Source of the DNA: Dactylorhiza incarnata | Taxonomy: Eukaryota > Streptophyta > Magnoliopsida > Asparagales > Orchidaceae | Reading direction: 5' to 3' | Length of the DNA: 64,000 nucleotides | NCBI GenBank assembly: GCA_033032865.1 | Contig: JAWHQI010000019.1 | Span: 17,650,001 to 17,714,000 of the forward strand | Part shown: positions 9,991 through 22,470 of the stretch, piece by piece | Position numbering within the stretch: position 1 is the first letter of the stretch | Layout of the letters: each line of letters begins with the position of its first letter | Notes under the pieces: generated by a model | What the model was told of the DNA's origin: nothing | Databases searched by the model: none | Seen by the model: the letters and a program-made list of their open reading frames with translations, nothing else | Translations under genes and position numbers: made by a program

Positions 9991-10790
9991 CTCATGTTTC
10001 TTCGCAGGTTCCCTGGATGAGAGAGATCCATCTTGTTTTGAAAACTCCATTGGAGTCAAGGAGTGGGAAAGATCCATGTATGAAGAGATGGCTTCCCTCA
10101 GGAAGAATGGGACTTGGGACTTAGTGCCTAAGGTTGAGGGGGTTACTCCAGTGACTTGCAAGTGGGTTTTCAAGATGAAGAAGAAGGCTGATGGAAGCAT
10201 TGAGAGGTACAAGACTCGACTTGTAGCTCGAGATTTCTCTCAAAAGTATGCGGAGGATTATGAAGAAACCTTCAGCCCTGTTTCCATGATGACTTCAGTT
10301 CGGGTGATGATCGCGTTGGCAGCGTGCCAAGGGTGGAAGATTTGGCAACTCGACTTGAAGAATGACTTCTTGTACTGTGAGATTGACAATGATATCTTCA
10401 TGGATAAGCCACCCGGTTATGATTCTGAAGAGCACCCAAGACATGTCTGCAAGCTCAAGAAGGCTCTTTACGGCTTGAAGCAGGCACCACGAGCATGGTA
10501 TTGCAAGATTGTAGAATACCTCCAGTTCTGTGGATACTTTTTTTTCTGATTCTGATTCGAGATTATTCGTAAAGAAGGCGGGGGAGCTTCAGGTCTTGGT
10601 GCTGTTGTATATTGACGACATGATCGTCACGGGAAATTTTGAGATGGAGGTAGCTAGGCTTCGTGCTGAGCTAGCTATCAGATTTGAGATGAAGGACTTG
10701 GGTGAGCTCCACCATTTCCTTGGACTCGAAGTGGAGAGGAAGGAGAGCGGTATGCTTGTTTCCTAGAAAGGCTATGCAGATCGGATCGTG
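9991..10790 (+). pseudogene. Copia-1 reverse transcriptase remnant
   Basis: Canonical copia RT text is present: WDLVPKVEGVTPVTCKWVFK, YKTRLVARDFSQ, DLKNDFLYCEI, KKALYGLKQAPRAWY and the catalytic LLYIDDMIVTG box at about 10600. A run of T at about 10538-10546 shifts the frame in the GYFFF segment, and TAG at 10764 interrupts LVS-KGYADRI. Catalytic aspartates are kept, so decay came mainly by frame loss. Confidence 0.92.
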
Positions 10791-11573
10791 AAGCGATTCA
10801 GCATGGAAGGGTGGAAGAGCAGCTCTACTCCATTGGAGGTTGGAGTTCATCTCCGACGAGATGAAGGGAAGGTTCTTACCGATCCTTTGTGGTTCCGGGC
10901 TTTAGTCGGAAGTCTGATATACTTGATGATTATGAGGCCATATATTGCTTATGCAGTTGGCAGGGTGAGTCGGTTTATGGCAGAGCCTCAGAAACCTCAT
11001 CTTATGGAGGCTAGGAGTATTTTTAAGTATGTCAAATCCACCTCGGATTTGAGTCTCTTTTATGGGAGAGATTTGGGCTTTTGCTTGCATGGATACATGG
11101 ATGCTGATTATGGAGGAGATTCAGATGATCGGAGATCGACTTTTGGATATGGCTTCATGATAGGCTCTACATCTATATCATGGTGCATCATGAACCAGGA
11201 TTCTGTGTCTGTATCTACTATGGAAGCAGAATACAATGTTTTGGCTTTGGCAGCTCAGGAAGCCATCTGGCTTAGGAGGCTTATAGACGACATTCATAGG
11301 GAGGTGCGAGGTCCTACTCTGCTACGTGGTGACAATGAGGGTGCTCTCAAACTGGTGAATAATCCAGTTTCTCACGCGCGTAGGAAGCACATAGAGATTC
11401 ATCACCATTTCATTCGTGAGAAGGTGTTGGAGGGATCTCTGATTGTGGAGCATGTGCAAAGAAAGGATAATATTGGTGACATCTTTACTAAGACGTTGTC
11501 GAAGGGACCATTTGGTCGATTGCAGAGCTTGCTTGTATTGACTTCCACATCCCACTTCAAGAGAGAGTGTTGA
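10791..11573 (+). pseudogene. Copia-1 RNase H remnant
   Basis: The open frame carries VGSLIYLMIMRPYIAYAVGR (RT-RNase H connection), YMDADYGGDSDDRRSTFGY (first acidic site), VSTMEAEYNVLALAAQEAIW and RKHIEIHHHFIREKV. It ends at TGA 11571-11573, inside the first bases of the 3' LTR. The segment is open from end to end. Confidence 0.92.
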
Positions 11574-12683
11574 ATATTTGAAGTAGAAGTGGAAGGGGTC
11601 TGGGCGGTCTGAAGAGTGAAGACCGCAGAGATCGCACGGTTTGCATGGGTGTTCGAGCCGGGGTTTTGTCTAGGGCAGACTATTCTGGGAGACCGAAGGT
11701 GACCACGCGACTTGCGCTGTTAGTCTGACAACTTGTTCTGGTCGGTCAGGGTTGTTGAAGAGGTCTTTGCTCTTGTTTTGAGACCGGGCGGTTTGTTTAA
11801 TAACCGCACGGTTTAATAAGGCAGACTGATGGCCATGCTGAGCTCGAGCGGTCTGTCTTGTGAGACTGCTCGCGATCTGATTAGCGGTTAGTGTATCTCG
11901 TTTTGGGCGGTGATGACATCCATTAGCTTGCCTATAAATAGAGGCGCAGGGCCCATCATTTGTACTTAGAACTGTAAGAACTACAACTTGGGTTATTTGT
12001 GCCGGTCTCACTTTGGAGATCGCGCGGTCTAGAAGTTGTTTGACCGATTGTTGTGTTCGCATGTTAGCGGCCAACAGGTTGTGGTCTTCTTCCTTGGTAA
12101 TTTCCCAGTTGTAAAAAATCAGTTCACCATTGGTCTTTCCTCTAGGCGATCTGTGGTGTAGTTCTTGAGCTGTTCGCGGTGAACTTGGTGATCAAGCGAC
12201 CTTAGCGGTCAGGCGATCTCAGTTTACAGTCTGGCGATAGCTTGTGCAATTCTGGTTTTTTGTTCGCTAAAACTTCTATGATCAGGCGACCTCGTGATCA
12301 GGCGATCTTGAATTGCGGACAGGTTTGGTTTTCAGCAATTGAATAAAGTAGCAAGTGTGAGGTCTGTGGTTGCGGTTTGGCAGTTCGCAGGACATCAAGC
12401 CTATTCTGTTTGCGCGGTCTCAGTGATAGCCGTGTGGTTTGGTTATTCGTGTGGTCTGGCGGTCTCTGCTTTGGCAATTCGTTGGTGGTCTATTTTTGTC
12501 TTGTGCTTCTCTCCTCTGTGATTCTTATGAATAATGTCTCGCAATGTATGTCTCGAGCTGTAAAGAGATAGTTAATACAAGAGCACTATTCTGTCTTCCC
12601 ATTGTCATTGATTGTCATACTTGTGGATTGTGTTGAAGTGTTCCGAATTTTTACTTCACTTCGGACCTCTAAATTTTTTAACA
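11568..12683 (+). repeat. Copia-1 3' LTR
   Basis: It starts TGTTGAATATTTG and ends TTTAACA. It is 34 bp longer than the 5' copy, largely from an extra segment before the end that carries the inverted pair TCCGAA/TTCGGA at about 12641-12664. TATA box at 11933-11940. Confidence 0.93.
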
Positions 12684-13171
12684 GACCCTGAGTCTTCCTG
12701 AGGCATTAACGGACAAAGGTCCTTCGCAACATCCAACCGGAGGGAGCCCAAGTCCTCCCGAGGCACGGACGGACAATGGTCCTTCGCCACCTCCAAAAAT
12801 TTGGATCCTGAGTCCTCTCGTGGCATGAACGGACAAAGTTCCTTTACCACCACCTACCGAATAGACCATGAGTCCTCCTAAGGCACGAATGGACAAAGTT
12901 CCTTCACAACCTCCAATAGAACGGACCCCGAGTCCTTCTACTTAAGTAAAAGCGGACAAAGTTCCCAATGCACCTCAAAGCAAGAGAAGTCCCCAAACCC
13001 TCTTATGGAGTTAGGCCAGGATCGGCTATGAGTCCACCGCACCAATTATCTAAAAATGGACTCTGAGTCCTCGAGTGTCGTCTGGACAAAAGGGGGCAAG
13101 CGACCCTCCGCATTACATCCTAGCATCAGCCCCCCCCCCCCCCCCCATGGAGGGCAAGCGACCCGCCTCAT
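12684..13171. repeat. Tandem repeat array, right part, with poly-C run
   Basis: About five decaying units of 60 bp continue the array of 545-666 (GAGTCCTCCTGAGGCACGAA and GGACAAAGGTCC words) to about 13000. Then comes the block GGGGGCAAGCGACCCTCC and a run of 17 C at 13130-13146. The matching block at 43210-43255 (GCAGAATGTCCCTCC then GCATCCGCCCCC) shows that the two flanks of element B are related. No gene is seen. Confidence 0.75.
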
Positions 13172-14465
13172 TTTGCATTGTTGGCCAATGATCATGCATT
13201 TTGCTTAGCGCACGACCAGTGGACTCTTCGCACACGACCAGTGGTCGTGCTCGCTATTTGGTTGAAATATTCTAGATGAACGCACAAGTAATGGCCCTCC
13301 TTCTCGCACGATTAGTGGATTTCTTCGCGCACAACCTGTGGTATTGTGTTAAAAATCTCCTCGATTCTTCTCAACATTTTTGCCTCCCACCAGTTCTTCT
13401 TGACGTATCTTTCTTCACACACGAGTAGAGGACATTCCTTAGCGCACGACTGGTGGTTTTGCGCCTACTCGTGCGCACTTATCTTTCTGATATTTTTGGT
13501 ACAGGTTCCTTGGCACACGAGTACTATACTTCTTTAGAGCACGAACAGTGGTCGAGCGTCTACTCGTGCGTGTTCTTAATTTCTGCTGCCTATAAATACG
13601 GGATTCGACAGGAATGACGGGATCCGAGATTTTCCCTCTGAAACCCTTCCGCAGTCAATGCCCTAGAGGCGATTGTTCTTCCTCCAAGGGTTAAGAATCA
13701 ACCCCTAATCTCTCTTCATCATCCAAGAGCATCCAAGAGAAGATAAAGCCGCCATTTCCTCTCCGCAAGCTAGGATAGTGAGGTGGAGAAGTGGACGGTG
13801 CATTCCCTCGAGAAGACAGGCTAAAAGGGTGACAACTTCAAGGACCCCGGACGATAACCGACGATCGGAGCTTCAAAGGAGTGTTCCTCTGGAGTTTCCT
13901 CTGCATCCACTGAATTGTCTCGAGCACTGTTTGTATCTTCTCTTCTTTTTCCGCACATTTGGTAGTTGAATGGTTGTGTTATTCTATTTATGATGATGGT
14001 TATGGACATGGATTTTCTTATATGCAAATCTCTTTTGGCCATATTCCTTTGAGTTGCTTAGGAGGCCTAAACTCTTGTATGTGTTATTTTCCACTTGAGT
14101 TCTTGTGTTGATGTTGAGAGAAAGGTTGACCCGATCAATTGCTAGGTGTAATGTGCGAAGCAGAGGATTGTTGCACGCGGAGGCGCGAAGCGGTGGAGGC
14201 AACCCGGATAGTTTCAAGTTTCCTTTTACCACATTAGCTGTAATCAGAAACCAAACCCCCCCCCCCCCCCCATTAAACCCTGACTTAAGAGACTTCAATC
14301 TCAAGTCTCTCCTCAAACGATTAATCCACCCTGCCGTGTTCCACGTGAGATTTGATACTCGGGGATCTATTCTTGTTTAATTTGTTACTTGACAACAACC
14401 GGTTCACTGCCATTTAGACCGCAGTCTCGCTCCCGCCTATAGCGGTGCGGCGGGGAGGTACGTCA
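13172..14465 (+). repeat. Element B 5' LTR, left end missing
   Basis: It aligns to 41619-42874 from TTTTGCATTGTTGGCC to the end CGTCA. About 305 bp present in the 3' LTR are absent. TATA box at 13591-13598. A run of 16 C at 14256-14271 is not in the other LTR. Confidence 0.9.
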
Positions 14466-14471
14466 AGTTTT

Positions 14472-14489
14472 TGGTGCCGTTGTTGTGGA
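14472..14489 (+). other. Element B primer binding site, decayed
   Basis: TGGTGCCGTTGTTGTGGA differs from the site in E and F at four positions, three of them C-to-T. It still begins 6 nt inside the LTR end. Confidence 0.85.
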
Positions 14490-14715
14490 ACACGACATGT
14501 GTGATTCATTGTTTGGAAGAAATCCTGAGATTGTGTTCTCTTTTTTGTCTACGCATTTCTAGTTTTTGTATTTTTCTGTTTCAAAATTTTCTCTTTAGTC
14601 TTCTCGTGTTTTATTTGTACACAATGCCCTGGGGAAGAGAAAGGGTATATTAGTCCCTGTTGACCTTAAAATTGAGCGTACATTGCGAAATCGGAGATGA
14701 TAGCAAGCTCAGGTC

Positions 14716-15838
14716 ATGGCTAATATTAACCCTGATCCCCTCCAGCCTGCTCGGGATAATTTAAATCTGGACGGGAACCTTGATCCAAATGTTCTGGTGG
14801 AGGATGGAGTTATGCAACCTAGAGCTCACACAATGTATGAGTGCACTGCCCCTACCTCAGGTAGTGTATATCCCATGTTGAGCCTGACAATCACCAACCA
14901 GAACTTTGAGATCAGGCCCTCCATTTCGAACATGCTTCGAAACTCTGTTCAGTTTGGAGGCCTTCCTATAGAGGACCTTCATCAACATATTTTCAGCTTC
15001 CATGAAATCTGTGATACATTCTGCATTCATGGGTGACTGATGACACAATGCGGATGAAGCTCTTCCATTTTACATTGAGGGATAGGGCCAAACCTGGGTT
15101 TTTTCTATCCCATCTGGAAGTATCACATCTTGGACCAATCTTATGAATCCTTTCCTTACAAAATTCTTACCGGCTGCTAAAATTTTAGCAATCCGAAAAG
15201 AAATCCACCCATTTTGGCACCATGAGAAGGAGTCCCTAGCTGAGGCCTGGGTGAGATTTAATGAGTTGTTGAGGAGATGTCCTCATGACAAAACCACTCT
15301 TTGGGCCCTAGTCAATACATTTTAGGAGGCTCTTGATCCCAACATTCAGGAAAATGTCAATTTCGCTGTCAGAGGATCTATGATGGGGAAAACCCCTGAT
15401 GAGATGTGGAGCATTATGAAGAATCTCGCGTTGTAGAATGCCTAGTGGAGCAATGAGTGAGGAACCATCTAAGAAGGTGGTAGCGGGTTTACACCAGGTC
15501 GATCCTTACACCGCTATTACAGCCCAATTGGGGGTCATGTATAAGAAAATTGAAGAGCTGAGTCTATTAAGAAAAGGCATGCCATTTGCCACCCCCCGTA
15601 TTTGTTGTTTCCTGCAAGAGTTATAATGTCCATGTGCATCACTCATTTGAGTGCCATGCGGGGAGCGTCCCTACTGATTCTTACAAAGACAACACCTTTG
15701 AAGAGGTGAACTATCTAGGAAATCAGCAGAGCCCCCCCCCCCCCCCCCCCCCCCACTCCAATACAAACAATTCAGGGTGAAGAAATCAACCTAATTTTAG
15801 CTGGAGAGATGGCCCGCAACAAACACAGGGTAGGCAAG
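14716..15838 (+). pseudogene. Element B gag remnant, N-terminal part
   Basis: From ATG 14716 the text parallels the Gag of F: TMYECTAPTSGSVYP (F: TMRDYTTPTAGSVYP), NQNFEIRPSISNMLRN, then after a stop at 15034 WVRFNELLRRCPHDK (F: RERLNDLLRRCPGHE). A frame change separates the start from the second half. The zinc-knuckle region is barely recognisable (EVNYLGNQ corresponds to SVNYVGNQ of F). It includes a run of 23 C at 15732-15754. It ends at the insertion of D. Confidence 0.85.
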
Positions 15839-17042
15839 CAATAAGTAGTTTTTATATAACATTTTTAGTATAAATTTTAGCAATTACTTAAGATGAAATT
15901 TTCGTTTTCATGTCAATTTTATCTTATAAATAGTTCTTTTATAAAATTTTTTATAATTTAGTTTATTTGTATTTTTGCCAAATTTTGGGACAAGTTTGGA
16001 AAAATTTGCATTACACGCCCTAGGTCACGCCCGTGACCAAGAGCGTGTAATCATAAGATCAGTCCAGAATTGATGTCGTGCAATTTGAGCTCATCCATAT
16101 CAAGTCATGCCGGTGCCCAAGGGCGTGTAAACTTAGAATCTTCCAGCAGAGCTGTCGTTGAGACGTGGAGATGCCATCGAGAAGTGAACTCAAGTCACGC
16201 TCGTGACCCATATGTCGCGACAGTGACTTTCCTGCGTGATACTTGCTCGCCACCACGCTGCAATCAAGCCCACGTTGCATTAAATGAAGCCATCCAAGTA
16301 CACGCCCGTGACCTAAATGTCACAGCCATGACATGTCCTTTTCCGCCGCACCGTCACGCAAGACCAACACCGCTGTCCCAGCTAAGATAAGCAGTGTTTA
16401 CACGCCCTAGGTCACGCCCGTGACCGAGGGCATATAACTTGAGTAATTTTCTATAAATTCAGAGGATCTCCTTGAGTCCAGGGTTCAGAAAATTGGAGAG
16501 GGGGAGGTGCTGCTAGAGCTGATAGTTGTCATTTTCAAGTATTTTCATTTTTTTTACTTTCCATGTTCTCTCCCTCTCTTTCTCTCTTCTTTGCAAGTAT
16601 GGTTCTAATTTTTCTTTCATGCAATATTTTTTATGAACTTGTAATCTTTTCTTGCTAGTGTTGTAACCCCCCTTTAAGCTTGTACTCCCTTTTGTTATCA
16701 ATAAAATTTAGCTTTTTTTCTTTCATTCTCTCTTTCTACTTTAGATAATTTTTCCTTATGCAATTTTATCTCTCTCCTTTCTCCCTCCACCATGATTAAC
16801 TAATTCTTATTAGTGCTCGATCGAAATTATCTGAGGATGAGATAATCAAGTTATGATTTTCTAAAGTTCTCTATTTCCGTTTTTTGTAAATATTTGATTT
16901 TCTCTTAACTTTCAATTAGCGGGATCATCTTTTCGATATATGGTTTTCGCTTTATTTTTCATACTTAGCTAGCCGAGAGGCTCAAAGTATGAATCGATCA
17001 CTGAAGAGTAAAGAGAGTTGCACGCACCCCTCGTGAGAGGAT
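15839..17042 (+). repeat. Element D 5' LTR, first piece
   Basis: It matches 36434 onward. Palindromes related to CACGCCCTAGGTCACG-CC-CGTGACC are seen at about 16014-16048 and 16401-16436, with decayed ones between. It ends at the target AGGAT, where S inserted. Confidence 0.92.
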
Positions 17043-18278
17043 TGTTGGGAATATAACTCTCAATGTTCCCTTGATTTGAAGAAGCCTCACACTCAATGCT
17101 AAGTACAAGTTGTATTTGATAAACCCAATTTTATCTCATGACCATGCAGGGTTAGGTCATACCAAGGTGTGAAGTAAGTTCAGTAGGTTTGCTGCTAAAA
17201 CTGCTTAGATAAGCTCTCAGTCTCAGCTGAACCACTAAGACAAGGCTAGGAGCCGCTGAGTAGGTGTTTGGGCCAGCTGAGCTGCATATAGACGAAAACC
17301 GCTGAGACAACTGTCTGTCTCAGTGGATCCGCTGGGATGGAACAGAAGTAGCCGTTGAGAGTGCAGGTCGTCACAGCCCAACCGCTGAGACAGATTCAAA
17401 TGATCTGGCGGGTTTGCTTTTGGCGCAACACGCTGTAAAGCAGGAGTGGATGCTCCAATCACTCCCATACTGTGTCAGGAGAACATCTGATAGCCGTTGA
17501 AGAACAGTGGATATAAAAGAAGCAATTAGGGCTTAGCAAAAGCTCTCTCACTCACTGAAGAAGAACATACTAATGTTCCATTGACGGCAGCCAAGAAAGC
17601 ATTCATTACCTTTTTCCTGAAGCTGCAAGGAGATAGAGAAGATTGTTCCTCTTGATCAACTCAAGATAGAGCAAGTTGATCCTCATCCATCATCTGAAGG
17701 AAATGATCAGAAGAATCAGTGTTGAGGCCATTTCACTCCTCCCTGTTTTAAGACTGCAACTGCAGTGTTAAGCAACAGAAGACCAAGGCTTGACCTCTTT
17801 TATCTTCTGATTGTTTTCATCTATTATTACTTCTGTAGGAACTTAACAATTCTGAGATTGTAGGGCATCTTTGCCTGAGGGTGTAGGGCTGTTGTCCTGA
17901 GCAGTAGAGCTAGGAGGTCAGCTTGAGTGTAGGATCTTTGTGAGATCTGAGGTAGGGATGTTGAGCCTGAGGTAGGGTTGTTGATCCTGAGGTAGCATTT
18001 GGGAAAACCTAAGAGATCCTGAGGGATCTGTGTTGTAAGTTCTTGGAGCTGAGTTTGGAGGTCTTGACCTTATCTAACTCATTGTTATAAAGGTGAAGGG
18101 GGAAAGAGGACTACTCAAGACACCCTGACTTGAGAAACCTCTATAAACCATTAGGTGTTTTCTGTGTGCTTGATATATAACTAACCTGAAATCAGAAAAC
18201 AACTAGGTTAAAGCCTAAAACTAAAAAAGACCTATTCACCCCCCTCTAGGTGACTAAGAATATCCTAACAAACTATCA
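17043..18278 (+). repeat. Element S 5' LTR
   Basis: 1236 bp. Its upstream part (17199-17410) is dense in the inverted word pair CTGAGAC/GTCTCAG with CCGCTGAG variants. A TATA box lies at 17512-17519 (TATAAAAG). It ends AACTATCA, 2 bp before the primer site. Confidence 0.94.
17512..17519 (+). promoter_or_regulatory. TATA box of element S 5' LTR
   Basis: TATAAAAG about 100 bp after the CTGAGAC array. It is missing from the 3' LTR because of the internal deletion there. Confidence 0.75.
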
Positions 18279-18280
18279 AG

Positions 18281-18291
18281 TGGTATCAGAG
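18281..18291 (+). other. Element S primer binding site (initiator tRNA-Met type)
   Basis: TGGTATCAGAG, two bases after the LTR end; the following base departs from the usual C. Confidence 0.92.
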
Positions 18292-18358
18292 GGAGGTTGG
18301 TTAAGATGGACAAACTTTCTGACCAGATCCTATAAAGGAGCTGTCATATCTCAATCCA

Positions 18359-20908
18359 ATGGCCTCCATTGGATTTCAGAAGGAGATGGGATCCATAAAG
18401 TTGCCCATATGCAACAAAGAAAACTTTGGCATATGGAAGCAAAGGGTTAGATTGTTTATGGAACCATCAGACCCAAGGATTTACATCACAGTAAAGCAAG
18501 GTCCCTTCCCTTTTCAAACTGCCTCCACCATAGATCCAACTAGGAGAGTGGCCAAGGCTTTCAATGACTTGACCAAGGATGAACTTGCATTATTCACTAT
18601 GGATAAAAGAGCCCAAAACATAATTGTTAATGAAATAGATGACTCTACATTTCATAACTTGGTGCACTGAAAAACTGCCAAAGAAATGTGGGATACACTA
18701 GTGGTGTATATGGCAGGGACAATTGAGGTGCGGGATGATAGAAAATCACTCCTCAACCAAGAATATGAAGCTTTCAGGCAGCTGAGCCAGGAAAGCATTT
18801 CAATTTGTTATGAAAGGTTCTTTAGGATAGTCAATGAACTAAGAACCTATGAAAGAGAGTTCAGTGACTATGAGCTTAATGACAAGTTCCTAAGATCTCT
18901 AACTAGAAATTGGGACAAAAAAATACGTGCCATCAGGGAAGTGGCCAAGCTTGGTGAGACTCATACCCAAACACTGTTTGGGAAGCTGCTCTTTTATGAG
19001 ATGCAGTTATCTTCAAGAAAGGAAGAGGACACTTCAACAAGGGCTCATGCAAGGGATAGATCTGTGGCTCTCAAGGCTGACAGCTCCAAGAAGAGCAAGG
19101 CTAGGATGGTGTCTCCTCCAAGGAGAAGAGCTGAATCAGATAAGTCAGAGAACAGCACTTCAGACAGCTCTTCATCTGATGAGGAGTTTGGTGCCTTCTC
19201 AAGGCAGTTCAAGAAGATGAGGAGGAGGAAGCAGTAGAAGAACAAGCCCTCCTCCTCCTCACACTCCAAGAAATACCACAGCAGATCTGAAAGGTGGCAC
19301 CCCAAGGGTGACAGGTATGAATCAAAATCTGGTAAACATGTTTAGAATAACATCATTTGATATTGCTCAAGTAAGCCTGGACATGTCATAGCTGACTGTC
19401 CAGTCAAAAGGAAGGAAAAGGGTGATAAGAAACATCACCACCAAATGGATAGGAAGGGTGAAAAATGCTTCCTAGCAAAGACAGAAAAGAGTTGGAGAGA
19501 ATCTGAATCCTCAACTTCAGATTCAGATGATGAAGAGGATACTTACATTGGGATTTTTGCAGCAGAAAAAGATGATGATTGTCATGCTGCCAAGGTTGGA
19601 ATCAGGGCCACTCTATCACATTCAGACAGTGATATTAAGGAGGATGAAGAGGACAAGGTTCAGCTAGGCCTTATGGCCATCATTGATGAGGAAGAAAGTT
19701 AGAACAACTCTGAATGTGAAAAGGTATTGATTCATTCCATCTCCTCTTCTGATTATGAGACAAGACCAGAATCTGAAGCACCTTCATCAATTGGTGAAAG
19801 TGCTTCAGAATCCGAGGAAGATGTCAATCAATTGATTGACAAGTATGGTGCTCTCTTGGAAGCTCTGAAAAAGAGCAAGAAGCTGGCCCAAAGGCAAGCC
19901 CAAGAAATTGCTTCCCTTAAGATGGATAAGAAAGAGTGAACTGAGTCACCCTCCATGGTGGCTCAGATGAGTAGACAAATAAGCCATCTAAAGGGAATAA
20001 CAATTGTGCAATTGAGCACCATATCCTAAAAGAACAAGGTCATTAAGGACATTGAGGAGAATCTTGTGAAAGAATAGAGCCTAGTGGCTCAATTCTCCAA
20101 GCCCAAATCTATGTAACCTATTATTGACACCTTTTCCTCTCAAACCAATAGGAGAGGACTAGAGTTCAATATAATGGAAGTAGTAGAAGGGAGTGGAGAA
20201 AAGAGAAAGGACAAGGCTAAGACTCATACCACCTATCATAAGGTGTTGCTTCCTTCTAATAGATATAATCATGACAACATTTATGGTCTCTAGAAGAATG
20301 GAAGCTCCTATAGGAAGGAAAACACTCCTTCCCATAGTGGAAGAAAGGGCATGGGAATGAGTGACATGAAGGATCCCCATGAAGAAATTCAAATGGTCCA
20401 ACCTGGACCATTTGTATTTGGTACTTCAGCCCCATCATTCAGGAGTATGGAAGCTAGCTCTTCCAAGTTCTGCCCAGCAAAGAACATGACTGTTGTCAAA
20501 CCTGTAGACAAGTCCTATTGCTCAGTTTTTGATGCCATCCAATCTTGCATGGCCCCCAAGCCAAATCAAGCCTATGCCATTAAGACAAAGGGTGCCAAGA
20601 CTGCATAGAGGTTAACATTCAACCAGAACATTACTGAAAGGAACATGAAAATTGCTGCTATCTACCCTCCTGAACATAAGCACAGTGATGCTCTCTCCTC
20701 AAGAAATATTCAGAAGAGGAGATATAATATTCATGAATGTTGGTGTTGTGGTAGAGTGGGACACTTTGCCATTGATTGTTGGCACTATCCCAATGTGCCA
20801 AGTGCAAAGAAGAGTGTTCCTGCAAAGGGTGTAGCTGGTGTGAGGTCATTTCAACATGCTAACAAGGACCTAGGACCCAAAATTATTTGGGCTCCTAATG
20901 GTAACTAA
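18359..20908 (+). pseudogene. Element S gag remnant
   Basis: One frame runs for about 850 codons from ATG 18359, broken only by nonsense codons (18668, 19235, 19343, 19358, 19700, 19937 and several up to 20606) until TAA 20906. The front resembles the copia Gag (NKENFGIWKQRVRLFM, WDTLVVYMAGT, YERFFRIVNELRTYE, LTRNWDKKIRAIREV). Lys/Ser-rich and acidic tracts follow. At 19358 a TGA replaces the first cysteine of the knuckle whose rest reads YCSSKPGHVIADC. A second, intact knuckle CWCCGRVGHFAIDC (CX2CX4HX4C) lies at about 20730-20775. The number of stops in one unshifted frame suggests C-to-T type decay. Confidence 0.9.
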
Positions 20909-21340
20909 ACTCCTTCTTGCAGGTTAGTTCAAGTACCAGCCTCAACCAAATATGGTACTTGGACAGTGGGTGCTCAAGGCACCTGACAGGAACCAGAAAT
21001 CTTCTACAGGACTACACAGCTGTGAAGAATGGACCTAAAGTCATCTTTGGTGGATCTGAAAGAGGAATCACCAAGGGATATGGTAGGATCTCCAATGGCT
21101 TAGTTTCAATCACAAGGGTAGCTTATATTGAAGGGTTGCAACACAACCTAGTGAGCATAAGTCAACTATGTGATCTAGGCTATGTCATTGAATTCCACAA
21201 TGACAAGTGCTTGATCAAAAAGTCTAATGACTTAGAGACCATTCTCTCAGGCACTAGGAGTGGGAATGTTTATTGCTTAGATTTTATATGTAGTAATTTT
21301 CTTTCATCTGTGTGTCTTTTAGCTAATGAAAATGAGTCTC
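20909..21340 (+). pseudogene. Element S aspartic protease remnant
   Basis: The pol frame is -1 to gag; the gag stop at 20906 and the pol-frame stop at 20902 nearly coincide. QIWYLDSGCSRHLTGTRNLL is the copia protease active site with its aspartate kept, followed by GLQHNLVSISQLCDLGY. The frame stays open to TAA 21433. Confidence 0.92.
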
Positions 21341-22470
21341 TTTGTGTTCAATGGCACAAGAGACTTGCACACATTAACTACAAGACAATGTATAGACTAT
21401 TCTCTAAAAACCTTGTTAGGAATAGTCCTAATTAAAATGTATTAAAAGTGGTCCCTGTCATGCTTGCCAAATGGGTAAGCAAACAAGGGTCACCTTTAAA
21501 ACTATTGGCTCCAAAGACACTGAAAGATGTCTATATCTGTTGAACATGGATTTGTTTGGTCCTTTTCCAATTCAGAGCCTAGGTGGGAAGTTGTATACTT
21601 TGGTGATTGTTGATGATCACTCAAAATATATATGGTAATCTTCCTTAAGAAGAAATCAGATACATTGGATGTCTTTATAAATCATGTCAAGGATATTCAA
21701 AATGACTTACAATGTGCTGTAGTCAGGATTAGGACTGACCATGGCACATAATTTCAATCTGAAGCCATGACAAGGTTTTGCCAAGAATTTGGTATCACTT
21801 AACAGTTCTCCCCAAGGACTCCACAACAAAATGGTGTGGTTGAGAGGAGGAATAGAACCTTGATAGAATCTGGGAGAACATTGCTTAGTGACTACTGCAT
21901 GTTATGTTCTTAATAGGGCTACCATCAATAAGGTTCATGGAATTACTCCCTATGAGATTCTAAAAGGCAAACAACCTACAATTTCATACTTTAGGATCTT
22001 TGGTTCAAAATGCTACATATTAAACAATGGAAAATCTCAATTAACAAAGTTTGCAGAGAAATGCAATATGAGGGTTCTTGTTGGTTATAACTCACATAGT
22101 AGAGCTTATAGAGTTAATAACAAGAAAACTCATGTTGTAGAAGAGTCTATGCATGCGGTATTTGATGAGACCAGCCTAATCTATAAGGGCTGGTCTGGTT
22201 CTTCTGTTTTGATTGGAAATGAAAAGGACATGGAAAAGATGTCTGTGCAAGACATACCCAGCAGTAGTAAAGCATATACCGATGCAGCATTTCCTGAAGA
22301 GGAAGAGGTCCAGGGTGCTGAAGACACTGCTGAACCAGTAGAAGTATTACATCAAGCTGAGGGCAAATTTCCTACAGCTGTAAGACACCTAAGGGATCAT
22401 CCAAGTGAACAAATTATTGCAGATCAAGACCAAGGTGTACTAACCAGAAGCAGGGCTCATAATGAGGCCC
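21341..22470 (+). pseudogene. Element S integrase remnant
   Basis: The pre-integrase motif starts with WHKRLAHINYKTMYRL and continues in another frame with CHACQMGKQTRVTFK (about 21450). The core shows NMDLFGPFPIQSLGGK and IRTDHGT, then RTPQQNGVVERRNRTL at about 21814-21862 with the catalytic glutamate kept. Several frame changes lie in 21430-21880. From 21888 a frame is open through [20 protein letters not shown] and [16 protein letters not shown]. Confidence 0.9.

Larger units (their letters stand above)
667..12683 (+). mobile_element. Copia-1: Ty1/copia LTR retrotransposon, split by element A
   Basis: Two long terminal repeats of 1082 and 1116 bp flank a primer site, gag, protease, integrase, reverse transcriptase and RNase H in that order, which is the Ty1/copia order. 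The flanks are a perfect 5-bp target duplication, GACCC at 662-666 and 12684-12688. The 3' LTR starts TGTTGAA and both LTRs end TTTAACA; the 5' LTR start has decayed to TATTGAA. Without element A (3626-9312 plus one 5-bp duplication) it is about 6.3 kb, normal for copia. It is dead: TAG at 2135, TGA at 2399 and 3014, a frame change near 3175, a frame change in the T-run at about 10538-10546 and TAG at 10764. Confidence 0.95.

Noticed and set aside
13172..14465. CRISPR-like array from repeated CACGACCAGTGGTCGTG words
   Set aside because: Repeats are imperfect palindromes in a plant LTR with no unique equal-length spacers and no cas genes.
20900..20923. Mini-intron GTAACT...TTGCAG between gag and pol of S
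   Set aside because: About 22 nt is too short to be spliced in plants. A frame change at the gag stop is a simpler reading.
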